Shown here one piece after another: positions 34,426-45,000 of a stretch of DNA of 64,000 nt. The position numbers and the translations under genes are program-made. Numbering within the stretch: the stretch's first letter is position 1; the number at the start of each line of letters is the position of its first letter. Under the pieces are notes generated by a model, which ran no database searches, had not been told where the DNA came from, and saw only the letters and a program-made list of their open reading frames with translations. The DNA is from Bacteroidota bacterium. Its GTDB lineage: Bacteria; Bacteroidota; Bacteroidia; Bacteroidales; JACABE01. The DNA lies in assembly GCA_026391675.1 (NCBI GenBank), contig JAPLDQ010000012.1, positions 62,001 to 126,000 of the forward strand, read 5' to 3'.

Positions 34426-34794
34426 ATGAAAATCATATATACAATTTTATTACTGATACTGTCAAATACCTTTATGACATTTGCCTGGTATGGTCATTTG
34501 AAATATAAAGAAATGAGCTTTATGAGTAACCTTGGACTAATCAGTATCATTTTAATCAGTTGGGGAATAGCTTTATTTGAATACTTCTTTATGATACCGG
34601 CAAACCGGATTGGATATAAAGGAAACGGAGGTCCTTTTACTTTGTTACAGCTTAAAGTACTCCAGGAAGTAATTACCTTGACTGTTTTTCTGACTTTTTC
34701 TTTATTTTTTTTCAAAACAGAAACTTACAGACCAAATCAGCTCATTGGATTAGTATTTTTAGTTCTTGCAGTTTACTTTATATTTAAAAGATAA
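34426..34794 (+). CDS. DUF486 (DMT-like) small membrane protein
   Basis: This 122-residue protein has four hydrophobic segments and the family blocks NTFMTFAWYGHLKYK, WGIALFEYFFMIPANRIGY and FTLLQLKVLQEVITLTVF. It is related to half-size drug/metabolite transporters, which work as dimers; no substrate is known. Length is typical. It stands as a single gene between the rpsP terminator and the pyrH promoter. Confidence 0.9.
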   Translation: MKIIYTILLLILSNTFMTFAWYGHLKYKEMSFMSNLGLISIILISWGIALFEYFFMIPANRIGYKGNGGPFTLLQLKVLQEVITLTVFLTFSLFFFKTETYRPNQLIGLVFLVLAVYFIFKR

Positions 34795-34832
34795 GTTTTT
34801 TTTAATTTTTATTTTCAGTTTTAAAAAAATTG

Positions 34833-34840
34833 TATATTTG
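34833..34840 (+). promoter_or_regulatory. Candidate -7 element of pyrH
   Basis: TATATTTG matches TAnnTTTG, 23 bases before the ATG. Confidence 0.5.
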
Positions 34841-34863
34841 TCAATAAGAAATTAATTTAAGTC

Positions 34864-35574
34864 ATGCAAAAATACAAACGAATCTTATTGAAACTCAGTG
34901 GTGAATCATTAATGGGAAATCAAAGCTATGGCATTGACCCCTTAATGCTTCAGAAATATACCAATGATATAAAATCAATTGTTGAAGATGGTGTTCAGGT
35001 GGCCATTGTAATTGGCGGAGGTAATATATTCCGTGGCTTACAGGGTGCTGCTAAAGGAATGGACCGTGTACAGGGAGATTACATGGGCATGCTGGCTACT
35101 GTTATCAACAGTATGGCATTACAGGGAGAACTCAAAAAAAATAAAATTAAAACTACTTTGTTATCCGGCATTGCCATCGAATCAATTTGCAAAGCAATGA
35201 GCCGTTCCAAAGCAATTGAAAATCTTGAAAAGGGAAACGTAGTTATCATTAGTGGTGGTACCGGAAATCCATTTTTCACCACTGATACTGCAGCTGCATT
35301 AAGAGCTGTAGAAATTGAAGCTGATGTTTTATTAAAAGGAACCCGTGTTGATGGCGTATATACTGCCGATCCTGAAAAAGATCCGACTGCAGTTAAATTC
35401 GAAAACATAAGTTTTGATGAAGTATACGAAAAAGGACTTAATATCATGGACTTAACAGCTTTTACCTTATGCAAGGAAAACAAACTTCCAATTATCGTTT
35501 TTGATATGAATAAAGAAGGTAACCTGAAAAAAGTAGTGAATGGCGAGAAAATTGGAACTTTAGTGAAAGAATAA
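34864..35574 (+). CDS. pyrH: UMP kinase PyrH
   Basis: This 236-residue amino-acid-kinase-fold enzyme phosphorylates UMP to UDP for RNA and sugar-nucleotide synthesis. Blocks include ILLKLSGESLMG, VIGGGNIFRG, GDYMGMLATVINSMALQ, and VIISGGTGNPFFTTDTAAALRAVEI with the UMP-binding residues. The length is normal. The next gene is frr, the common neighbour in many bacteria. Confidence 0.98.
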   Translation: MQKYKRILLKLSGESLMGNQSYGIDPLMLQKYTNDIKSIVEDGVQVAIVIGGGNIFRGLQGAAKGMDRVQGDYMGMLATVINSMALQGELKKNKIKTTLLSGIAIESICKAMSRSKAIENLEKGNVVIISGGTGNPFFTTDTAAALRAVEIEADVLLKGTRVDGVYTADPEKDPTAVKFENISFDEVYEKGLNIMDLTAFTLCKENKLPIIVFDMNKEGNLKKVVNGEKIGTLVKE

Positions 35575-35579
35575 TTTTA

Positions 35580-35587
35580 TATTTTTG
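35580..35587 (+). promoter_or_regulatory. Candidate -7 element of frr
   Basis: TATTTTTG lies 28 bases before the frr ATG, so frr may have its own promoter besides read-through from pyrH. Confidence 0.4.
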
Positions 35588-35615
35588 CAATTAAGTTTTT
35601 AAAATATCCAATAAT

Positions 35616-36179
35616 ATGACTGAAGAATCTCAATTTTGTTTAGATGAAGCAAAAGAAGGCATGGAACATGCTTTGCTTCATCTTGATCGTGAATTTCATA
35701 AAATCAGAGCAGGAAAAGCCAATCCTCAGATGCTTGAAGGCGTAAAGGTTGATTATTACGGTACCATGACCGACATTGACAAAGTTGCAAATATCAACAC
35801 ACCTGATCCACGTCAGATTGCAGTACAGCCCTGGGAAAAAAACATGCTGGCTCCTATCGAAAAAGCTATTTTAAATGCTAATCTGGGCTTTAACCCCCAA
35901 AATAATGGTGAAATTATCCGTATTTTAGTTCCGCCATTAACTGAGGAACGCCGTAAAGAATTAGTAAAAAGAGCAAAAATGGAAGCTGAAAATGCTAAAG
36001 TAAGCATAAGAAATATCAGACGTTCTGCCATGGATGCAGCTAAAAAACTGGAAAAAGAAGGCATTCCCGAAGACGAAGTAAAAGTACTGGAAAAAGAAAT
36101 ACAGGATATGACCAATCTTTATATTGACAAAGTGGACAAACACCTTGTATTGAAAGAAAAAGACATCATGACTGTATAA
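35616..36179 (+). CDS. frr: Ribosome recycling factor
   Basis: This 187-residue factor splits post-termination ribosomes with EF-G. It shows the three-helix-bundle blocks (HLDREFHKIRAGKANPQMLEGVKVDYYGT, IRILVPPLTEERRKELVKRAK, VSIRNIRRSAMD) and the hinge to the small beta domain (DPRQIAVQPWEKNMLAPIEKAI). The length is normal. It is 41 bases after pyrH. Confidence 0.98.
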   Translation: MTEESQFCLDEAKEGMEHALLHLDREFHKIRAGKANPQMLEGVKVDYYGTMTDIDKVANINTPDPRQIAVQPWEKNMLAPIEKAILNANLGFNPQNNGEIIRILVPPLTEERRKELVKRAKMEAENAKVSIRNIRRSAMDAAKKLEKEGIPEDEVKVLEKEIQDMTNLYIDKVDKHLVLKEKDIMTV

Positions 36180-36183
36180 AAAG

Positions 36184-36232
36184 TACATAGAGTACTTAAA
36201 ATACTTAGAGTAATTAGAGTACTTAGAGTGCC
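36184..36232 (+). repeat. GTACTTAGA-type short tandem repeat after frr
   Basis: Words AGAGTACTTAA, AATACTTAGAGTAATTAGAGTACTTAGAG follow one another. It lies in the 148-base gap before the next gene, and no terminator hairpin was seen. Confidence 0.6.
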
Positions 36233-36327
36233 TGTAATAATTAAAACTATTTCGTATATTTTTATTTTTAAGTTATTAGGATTTTTTCTTCCATAATTAT
36301 TTGCATGGATTTTGTTATTAGAATAAT

Positions 36328-36759
36328 ATGCGAAATTTAATCATTCTCTTTGTTTTTTTAAGTTTTACTTTTTCTGGTTATGCCCAACAACGTGCTCAGA
36401 ACCAAAACTATCAAACGGTTGCATATATCGGAGATGATGGCCGGGTGCAGAATGGAAATTATCAAACCATAGGCTATATCAACAAAGATGGCCGGGTACA
36501 GAATGGTAATTATCAGACTATAGGCTATATAGGCAATGATGGCAGAATTCAAAACGGAAATTATCAGACAGTCGGTTATGTAAATGAAGATGGCAGGGTG
36601 CAAAACGAAAATTATCAGACTATTGGTTATGTTAATAAAGATGGCAGGGTACAAAACGGAAATTACCAAACTGTAGGTTATTTACCTAATATTGATAAAA
36701 AATGGGTTGCTGCTTATTTCTTTTTCTTTTTTACTAAGAATGATAAAGAAAGTAAATAA
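36328..36759 (+). CDS. Secreted 17-residue-repeat protein (beta-flower-like)
   Basis: This 143-residue protein has a signal peptide (cleavage near GYAQ). NYQT recurs every 17 residues at positions 27, 44, 61, 78, 95 and 112, in units of the form NYQTIGYINKDGRVQNG. The pattern of two short strands joined by a DG-R turn resembles small beta-repeat proteins from Bacteroides described as five-fold beta-flowers, with five full units fitting a closed ring. The end is odd: WVAAYFFFFFTKNDKESK, a phenylalanine run then charges. Function unknown. Confidence 0.8.
   Translation: MRNLIILFVFLSFTFSGYAQQRAQNQNYQTVAYIGDDGRVQNGNYQTIGYINKDGRVQNGNYQTIGYIGNDGRIQNGNYQTVGYVNEDGRVQNENYQTIGYVNKDGRVQNGNYQTVGYLPNIDKKWVAAYFFFFFTKNDKESK
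36406..36660 (+). repeat. Five 51-base tandem repeats coding NYQT units
   Basis: Each unit contains AAYTATCAGAC-type and GATGGCMGGGTRCARAA-type words. Copies differ mainly at third positions, with a partial sixth copy after 36660. Confidence 0.9.
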
Positions 36760-36812
36760 AAACTGATTATTCTTAACATCATTTTATACTAATTCATTTA
36801 ATCATAAATTTC

Positions 36813-37265
36813 ATGCGTGCCTTGATTCAAAGAGTTTCCAAAGCTTCAGTTTCTATTCAAAAGGAAATTTATAATGAAATCAATCAGGGTTTAGTTGTCT
36901 TGCTGGGCATTGAAGAAGATGATAATACTGAAGATATTCAATGGCTTTGTGGTAAAATCAGTCGTTTGCGTATTTTTAACGACGAAAATGCTGTAATGAA
37001 CCTTGATATTCTTGAGATCCGGGGTGAAATCCTGTTAATAAGCCAATTTACCCTGCATGCATCTACTAAAAAAGGGAATCGTCCATCCTATATAAAAGCT
37101 GCTAAACCTGAGATAGCTATTCCGCTTTATAATAAATTCATCATTCTACTGGAAAAAGAATTAGGTAAGGCAGTTAAAACAGGTATATTTGGAGCAAATA
37201 TGCAGGTTTCATTAATCAATGAAGGACCTGTAACTATACTGATTGATAGCAAGAATAAAGAATAA
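36813..37265 (+). CDS. dtd: D-aminoacyl-tRNA deacylase Dtd
   Basis: This 150-residue enzyme removes D-amino acids and glycine mischarged on tRNA. The two signature motifs are SQFTLHA (family SQFTL) and NEGPVT (family NxGP), the latter bearing the active-site Gly-cisPro. The N-terminal MRALIQRVSKASVSI is canonical. It stands between the repeat protein and glutamine synthetase. Confidence 0.97.
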   Translation: MRALIQRVSKASVSIQKEIYNEINQGLVVLLGIEEDDNTEDIQWLCGKISRLRIFNDENAVMNLDILEIRGEILLISQFTLHASTKKGNRPSYIKAAKPEIAIPLYNKFIILLEKELGKAVKTGIFGANMQVSLINEGPVTILIDSKNKE

Positions 37266-37299
37266 TTCAATATCTTGTTGTTATTTTTTTCACAATATA

Positions 37300-37331
37300 T
37301 TGCTATAATTCAAAAAAAATGTGTAGGTTTG
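37300..37331 (+). promoter_or_regulatory. Candidate promoter of glutamine synthetase
   Basis: TTG at 37300-37302, a 21-base spacer, then TAGGTTTG at 37324-37331. The ATG is at 37364. Confidence 0.6.
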
Positions 37332-37363
37332 ATGTCCGAAATTTAACCTAAAATATTTTTGTA

Positions 37364-38866
37364 ATGAACAGTAAACTAAAGCTTAACCCAAATCCTCTGG
37401 TAAAATTTTTGGGCAAGCCCGCTTCCGAATTCACTAAAAAAGACCTGATCAGATTTATTGAAGAATGTAATATTGAGATGCTTAACTTACGCTATGTTGG
37501 TGGTGATGGGCGTTTAAAATGCCTGAACTTTGTCATCAACAGCTTAGACCATTTAGATACAGTATTGAGTTGTGGAGAAAGAGTTGACGGCTCAAGCTTA
37601 TTTTCCCATATTGAAGCAGGTTCCAGTGATTTATATGTTGTCCCGAGATATCGCACCGCTTTTTTAAATCCGTTTACCGAAATTCCAACCTTAGATATTT
37701 TATGTTCTTATTTTAATAAAGACGGCGAACCATTGGAAAGTTCACCTGAATATATTATGCAAAAAGCACATCAGGAATTGAAAAACAAAACGGGTTTCAA
37801 TTTTGAAGTGATGGGTGAACTTGAATTTTACTTTATCAGTCCTAAGGAAGATTTATTTCTGGCAGAAGATCAACGGGGCTATCATGAATCTTCACCATTT
37901 ACTAAATGGGAATTATTACGTACAGAAGCAATGCATGCAATTGCCATGGTTGGTGGAAATATTAAATACGGACATTCAGAAGTTGGCAACTTTACAGTCG
38001 GAGATACTATTTACGAACAAAACGAAATTGAATTCAGTCCTTCACCATTGGAAGAAGCTGCTGACCAGTTATTGATTGCAAAATGGATATTACGGACACT
38101 GGCTTATCAGTATGATGTAACGGTTACTTTTGCACCTAAAATTACTGTCGGTAAAGCCGGTAGTGGTATGCATATTCATACCCGTTTGATGAAAGATGGG
38201 AAAAATATCATGGTTGAAGATGGCAAATTGTCTGATATTGCACGAAAAGCTATTGCCGGTTATTTAACAATGGCACCTTCTTTAACAGCTTTTGGGAATA
38301 CAAATCCTGCATCGTATTTACGTCTGGTACCGCATCAGGAAGCTCCAACCAATATTTGCTGGGGTGACCGCAACCGTTCTGTTTTGGTGAGAGTTCCTCT
38401 GGGCTGGTCAGGGAAGAAAAATATGGCAAAAATTGCCAATCCTTTAGAAGAAGATGTTCCACATGATTTTTCACATAAACAAACCGTTGAATTCCGTTGT
38501 CCTGACGGATCAGCTGATGTTTACCTGTTACTTGCAGGTTTAACGGTTGCAGTTCGTCATGGTTTTGAAATGGCAAATGCCCTTGAATTTGCTAAAAAAA
38601 CTTATGTTGATATTAATATTTTCCATGAAGAATTTAAAGATATTACTTCACAATTGGAACATTTACCAGCTTCATGCTATGAATCTGCAATAAAACTTGA
38701 AGAACAACGTGAAATATACGAAAAATACGGTGTTTTTAGTAAAAGCATGATAGACGGAACGATTAAAAAGCTGAAAGCCTATAACGACGAGCAATTGCGA
38801 GAAGAAATTCATTGCAATAAAGAAAAAATAATGAAGTTGGTTCATACTTATTTTCATTGCGGATAA
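37364..38866 (+). CDS. glnA: Glutamine synthetase
   Basis: This 500-residue enzyme makes glutamine from glutamate and ammonia using ATP. Blocks include the beta-grasp domain (LRYVGGDGRLKCLNF), DGSSLFSHIEAGSSDLYVVP, GELEFYF with metal-binding glutamates, NEIEFSPSPLEEAADQ, GSGMHIHTRL, NRSVLVRVP and VEFRCPDGSADVYLLLAG. The C-terminal end lacks an obvious adenylylation-site tyrosine block of the enterobacterial type, which suggests another mode of control. It is a single-gene unit with a promoter and a terminator. Confidence 0.95.
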   Translation: MNSKLKLNPNPLVKFLGKPASEFTKKDLIRFIEECNIEMLNLRYVGGDGRLKCLNFVINSLDHLDTVLSCGERVDGSSLFSHIEAGSSDLYVVPRYRTAFLNPFTEIPTLDILCSYFNKDGEPLESSPEYIMQKAHQELKNKTGFNFEVMGELEFYFISPKEDLFLAEDQRGYHESSPFTKWELLRTEAMHAIAMVGGNIKYGHSEVGNFTVGDTIYEQNEIEFSPSPLEEAADQLLIAKWILRTLAYQYDVTVTFAPKITVGKAGSGMHIHTRLMKDGKNIMVEDGKLSDIARKAIAGYLTMAPSLTAFGNTNPASYLRLVPHQEAPTNICWGDRNRSVLVRVPLGWSGKKNMAKIANPLEEDVPHDFSHKQTVEFRCPDGSADVYLLLAGLTVAVRHGFEMANALEFAKKTYVDINIFHEEFKDITSQLEHLPASCYESAIKLEEQREIYEKYGVFSKSMIDGTIKKLKAYNDEQLREEIHCNKEKIMKLVHTYFHCG

Positions 38867-38898
38867 AACACTCCTCAAATTACAAAATATTAAAAATT

Positions 38899-38935
38899 AA
38901 CCCTGATAGATTTCTTAAATTTATCAGGGTTTTTA
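38899..38935 (+). terminator. Terminator after glutamine synthetase
   Basis: AACCCTGATA pairs with TATCAGGGTT around a 13-base loop and runs into TTTT. Confidence 0.85.
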
Positions 38936-38970
38936 TATGTTTTTTTTTATAAAATACAAATTATTTTAAT

Positions 38971-38978
38971 TATATTTG
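38971..38978 (+). promoter_or_regulatory. Candidate -7 element of the giant gene
   Basis: TATATTTG matches TAnnTTTG, 85 bases before the ATG at 39064. The long AT-rich leader has no reading frame. Confidence 0.45.
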
Positions 38979-39063
38979 CAAAGATATAGTATTTTGCAAT
39001 AATTATGTTCGCAACAATCTATATCTCAGTGCATTCTAATATTTAAATTATATAATTTTTTAT

Positions 39064-42000
39064 ATGAGAAAAATATATACCCTTTTTACATTTTTTGTTT
39101 TATTACTGTTAAATTTCACTGTGCTAAGGGCACAGGTAACAGTAAGTGGTTCAGCAGGAGGAAACGGTACTTATGGAACCCTGAAGCTAGCATTTGATGC
39201 TTTAAACCTCCAGACTACTCAGGCCGGGAACAATATAGTTATCCAAATTACAGCTAATACTGTAGAATCTGCTACTGCTGTTTTATATCAACCTTCAGTT
39301 AGTAGCTGGGCATCTTTAAAGATTTATCCAACTGTTGGAGGTTTATCAATAAGTGGTAATATTGCAGGTCCTATTATAGATTTAAATGGTGCAGATAAGG
39401 TTACTATAGATGGCAGAATCAGTGCTTCAGGAACTACAGCAGATTTAACGATTATAAATACCAGTACATCCAATACTTCAGGAACTTCAACTATCCGTTT
39501 AATTGAATCTGCTGAAAACAATATGGTGAAATATTGCAATATTAAAGGTTCAACCACTGACCCGACTGGTGGTGTAATTTACTTTGCAACATCTACTGCT
39601 GGTAATGGCAATGATAATGACACCATAAGCTATTGTAATATTTCAAGTACATCAAATGTATTAAGGTCAATAAATGCAATTTTTTCATTTGGATCTGCTT
39701 CTCATGATAATAGTGCTGATTTTATTAATAATAATAATATTTTTGATTTTTTTAACCCATCTATTACTTCAGCAGGGATTAATATTTCCGGTAATTCAAC
39801 GGCCTGGAATATTAATGGTAATAGTTTTTATGAAAGCACAACATTTACACCCAGTGCAGGAGTTGTTTACTATGCGATAAATATTAATAACGGCACTAAT
39901 GGAGATAACTTTAATATAACAAATAATTTTATTGGTGGAAATGCACCCTTGTGTGCCGGAACATTAACAAAATCAGCAAATAGTAATTTGTTTTATGGAA
40001 TGTATCTAAATTTAATAACAGCTACTGGAAATAATATTCAAGGTAATATAATCAAAAATATTAACTGGAATAACTCATCTAAGGCAGATTGGTATGCAAT
40101 GTTTATTAATTCCGGAAAAGTAGATATTGGGACACTTAACAAAAATATTATTGGGGATTCTGTAGGAACAGGCTCAATAACAGTAACAAATGCAATATCA
40201 AATGGATTGGTATATGGAATATACCACAAAGGGACTGGTACAATTCAAAATAATGATATTGGTTCTATCAATGCAGCCAATACTACCGCTGCAAATGCAA
40301 CTATGTTATATGGAATTTACTTATACTCTTTTGGGAATTTAAATGTTAATAATAATTTGATTGGAAGTTTAACAACTTCCGGCAGTTTTTCTACAAGCTC
40401 CACAGCTACTTCAAATGCTCAAATTCTTACCGGAATATTTAATAATGGAACCGGAAATATAACCATAAATAATAATACAATTGCAAATATTGCAAATGGA
40501 GCTACCGGAAGTTTTAACCATCTTACCCATGGTATAAACAATAACAATACTACATCTGCTTTTACAATTTCAAATAATACTATCAGGGATATAAAAATCA
40601 GCAATGCTAATGCTAGCACAGATCAAAATTCGTCAATTATTGGCATATTAGCATATTCACCCAGTGGAAGTCAAATAGTATCCGGAAACACAGTGTATAA
40701 TTTGACAAATACTAACATTTTGGCCAGCGGACAAAATATGATTGGTTTGTATATTAATTGTGGTACAGCTACACAGAACACTTTTTCAAATAACTTAATC
40801 AGTTCTTTCCTAAGTAATTCAGCATCCATCTTTTACGGTATAAAAATTCAAGCCGGAGCAAATTTACTTTCAAATAATATTATTTATATTGATGGGAATT
40901 CAGCATCAACCAATTACGGCTTATATGAAAATGGTGCAGCCGGAAATAATAACATACTGTATTTTAACACAGTTTATCTGGCAGGATCTCCTAATTCAGG
41001 TTCTGCAAATTCATTTGCTTTGTATAGTAATTCAAATTTAAACACAAGAAATTTCAGAAATAATATTTTCTTTAATGCACGTTCTAACAGTGGTTCAGCA
41101 AATGGTACTCATTATGCTGCTTTCTTTAATTATAACAATAATGCAAGCCTTACACTCAATTATAATGATTACTTCGCAAATGGAATCGGAGGAGTTTTGG
41201 GGTATTTTAATTTATCGCCTGTAACTAATCTTCCTATCGTAACCGGTAATGATGTCAATAGCTTAAACATAAATCCTAGTTTTATAAATGCAGGAGGAAC
41301 AAATGCTATTGATTATATGCCATTAGTCATTTTAACTGGTCAATCCGCTACAGGAATTACAACTGATTATTTCTCTGTAAACAGATTTATGCCAACAATG
41401 GGAGCTATTGAATCTTCTAATGTGGATGTATATTCAAGTAATGTTTATCAGTCAACCTATGCAACCTTAAAAGATGCATTTGCTGCCATTAACGCAGGAA
41501 CGCACCAAGGTGCTCTTACGCTTAAAATAAAAGGAAGTACCACAGAAACAGCCACAGCATTGTTAAATGCCAGTGGTGTTGGGTCCGCAAATTATACTTC
41601 TGTATATATTTATCCTACTGCAAGCGGAATTACAATAGGAGGAAGTCTTGCTGCACCAATAGTGGATTTAAACGGTACCGATCATGTATGCTTTGACGGC
41701 AGGGTAAATGCTACAGGAATTATTGCAGATTTAATAATTACAAATGCTGACATATCAACTGCGGCAAATAATTCTACTATAAGATTCAGAGAATCAGCTG
41801 AAAATAATAGTATAAAATATTGTAATGTAAAAGGTTCAAATAAAACAGCAAACAGTGGTATAATTTATTTTTCCACATCTGCTGCCGGTAATGGTAATGA
41901 TAATGATACCATCAATTTTTGTAATATTAGCAGCGAAACCAGCGGAAGAACATTAAATGCAATTTATGCTGAAGGTTCCAGTGGGTTTGTTAATAATAAT

Positions 42001-45000
42001 ATTGTTATAAGTGATAATAATATTTTTAATTATTTTAATCCTGCAATGAATTCTGCAGGTATCTATACATCTTCCTATAATTCAGGATGGATTATCAATA
42101 ATAATAGTTTTTTTGACACTTCTACTTTTTCACCAACTGCTACAGTCAATTATTATGGAATTAAAATTAATTCTGCAACCGGAAATGGAGGAAATTTCCT
42201 GGTATCAAATAATTATATTGGAGGGAATAGTGCTTTATGTAATGGTTTGCTGAATAAAGCGGCTACATCAAGTAATGCCTTTATTGGTATAGATGTTGCT
42301 GTTGGAAATACTGCAGCCAGCAGTATACAAGCTAATATTATTAAAAAAGTAAATTGGTTAAATAATGCAACGGCTGTTTCTAACTGGACTGGCATTAATA
42401 TTCCTTCTGGTTTAGTAACAGTTACAGGAAACCTTATAGGTTCTGTTAACGGTATTGATTCATTAATAGTTACAAATTCAACTTACACAACCGCACAACC
42501 ATTTATTATTGGAATAGCAAGTCAAAGTAGTGACGCTGTTACCATTCAGAACAGTACTATTGGTGCACTCCGCTCTGCCAACAACGATAATCCAAGCCCT
42601 ACAGGAATTTATGGCATATTTACTTCAGGAACCGGCACTTACAATATCAGTAATAACACAATAGGCAGTTTAACTACTTCTAACAGTATATATGCCAGTT
42701 CAACAAGTTCAGGCAATCAGCAGGATATATTTGGAATTTATTGTCTGAATTCAGGAACGCTTAATATTTCAGGCAACACCATTGCAAATTTAACAAATGC
42801 AACTTCATATCCTTCTGCAACCAACCCGGGACGTATAAAAGGAATTGCTCTGGTAAATGCAGGAACAGCAAATGTTTCTGCTAATACTGTAAGAGATCTG
42901 AATAACAATAGTCCATCCGGTCTTGCTGCTAATGATACCATTGCAGCAATAATTGGTATTCAGGTTAATAATTCATCTGCCGGATCAGGGAATAGATCTG
43001 TTTCAGCCAATTCGATTTATAATTTATCAAATACCAATGCAAGTATCGGTTCAAACGTAATCGGTTTTTACTGTGATGGAGACAATGTTACAACTAATAC
43101 ATTTGCCGGCAATTTTATTTACAATTTTTCAGGTAATTCATCCACAGTATTTTATGGAATCAGAAATAATAATGGAATAAATAAGATTTATAATAATATC
43201 ATAAATCTTGGCTCTAACAGTGTTAATAGCATTTATGGTATATGGGAAAACAGTCCTGTTAGTTCAAGTATCGATACGATTTATTTTAATACGGTTTATA
43301 TCGGAGGTACACCTACTACTTCAGCTGCATCATCCTATGCTTTATACAGTAATGCAATTTCCGGTACTTTTAACAAGAGTATTAAAAATAATATCTTTTA
43401 TAATGCCCGTTCCAATAGTGGTTCCGCATCAGGGAAACATTATGCTGCCTATTTTAACTATAACTCCGTTTCAAATCTGTCACTTAATTACAATGATTAT
43501 TATGCACCCGGTTCAGGTGGCTGGATCGGCCATTATAATAGTTCAGATATTGGAACTTTACCTGCTTTAATCTCAGCTATTGGTCAGGATGCCAATAGTT
43601 TAAATATAAACCCCAATTTAGTTAATCCGGGAAGTGCAAATCCCGGTGATTATCGTCCGACTGCTGCTTTATCTGGAATTAGTATAGTTTTAATACCAAC
43701 TGATTATTATTCAGTAACCAGATCTACAACTGCTCCAACAATGGGTGCTTTAGAAACATCCAATGTTGATGTTTATGTTTCAAATGTGTTTCAGTCGAGT
43801 TATGCAACCTTAAAACAAGCTTTTGATTTTATTAACTCCGGTGCTCATACGGGTATTTTAACCGTTAAAATTAAAGGAAATACTATTGAAACTGCACCAG
43901 CTGTGCTAAATGCAAGCGGTAGTGGCAGTGCCAATTACAGCAGTGTTACTGTAATTCCTGTTGGAATAAGAACCGTTACGGGAGCTATTACTGCCGGATC
44001 ACCTTTAATTGATCTGAACGGAGCTGATAATGTTACTATAAATGGTCTCAATAATGGAACAGACTCACTAATCCTGACCAATACCACAGTTTCATCTTCA
44101 GCCGGAACTTCAACTATTCGGTTTATTGCAGACGCAAGCAATGACACCATTATGAATTGCACCATACTTGGAGCCTGCAATCCAACCTCAGCCACAGCAG
44201 CAGGAATCATACTTTTCTCAACAGGAACTACTACCGGTAATGACAAAAATGTGATCAGCACTAATAGTATTGGGAATATTACTGGTTTTAATCCAACATC
44301 AGTCATAACTTCATCAGGAACATCCGGAGCAATTTCAAATGATTCTATTACTATTACCGGCAATAAAATTTACAACTGGTATGCTACTAACGGTGCTAAT
44401 GCAATTAATATTACCGCAAACAGTTCAGCATGGGATATCAACAATAATAAATTTTATCAGACTGCAGCCCAAAGTGGACTTATTTCAGGCAGTTATTTGA
44501 AATGTATTTATATAAATTCAGGAAGTGCCTATTCGATTAGTAATAATAATATAGGGTATGCCAATGCAAATTCAAGCGGTATGTTTACCAATACCGGCGG
44601 ACGCTTTACAGGAATAGATATAAATGTAGCTTCAAATCCTGTTAGTAATATACAGGGAAATACAATAAACAATATCAACTGGACTACTGCCAGTGGTGCT
44701 AATTCTCTGGGTGGAGCAATCTTTAACGGAATAATTGTTAATGGAGGTAAAGTTAATATAGGAAACACAACTTCCAATACTATTGGAAGTTCAACAGGTG
44801 TTGGTTCAAGTTCTTCCGGGATTTACATAACTTCCACAACTTCAAATGCTGCAATTGTTCCAATTTATGTAAATTCTGATGCATCATGCAATATTTCCAA
44901 TAATAATATTGGTGCTATTGCAACAGGAGGAACTGCTGCAATAGGTTATTATTTTTATGGTATAAGTATTGATGAAGGCGGAAATCATATAGTAAACCAG

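Noticed and set aside
36180-36327. Small RNA or riboswitch in the gap after frr
   Set aside because: Only GTACTTAGA-type words and AT-rich DNA; no stable conserved fold is visible.
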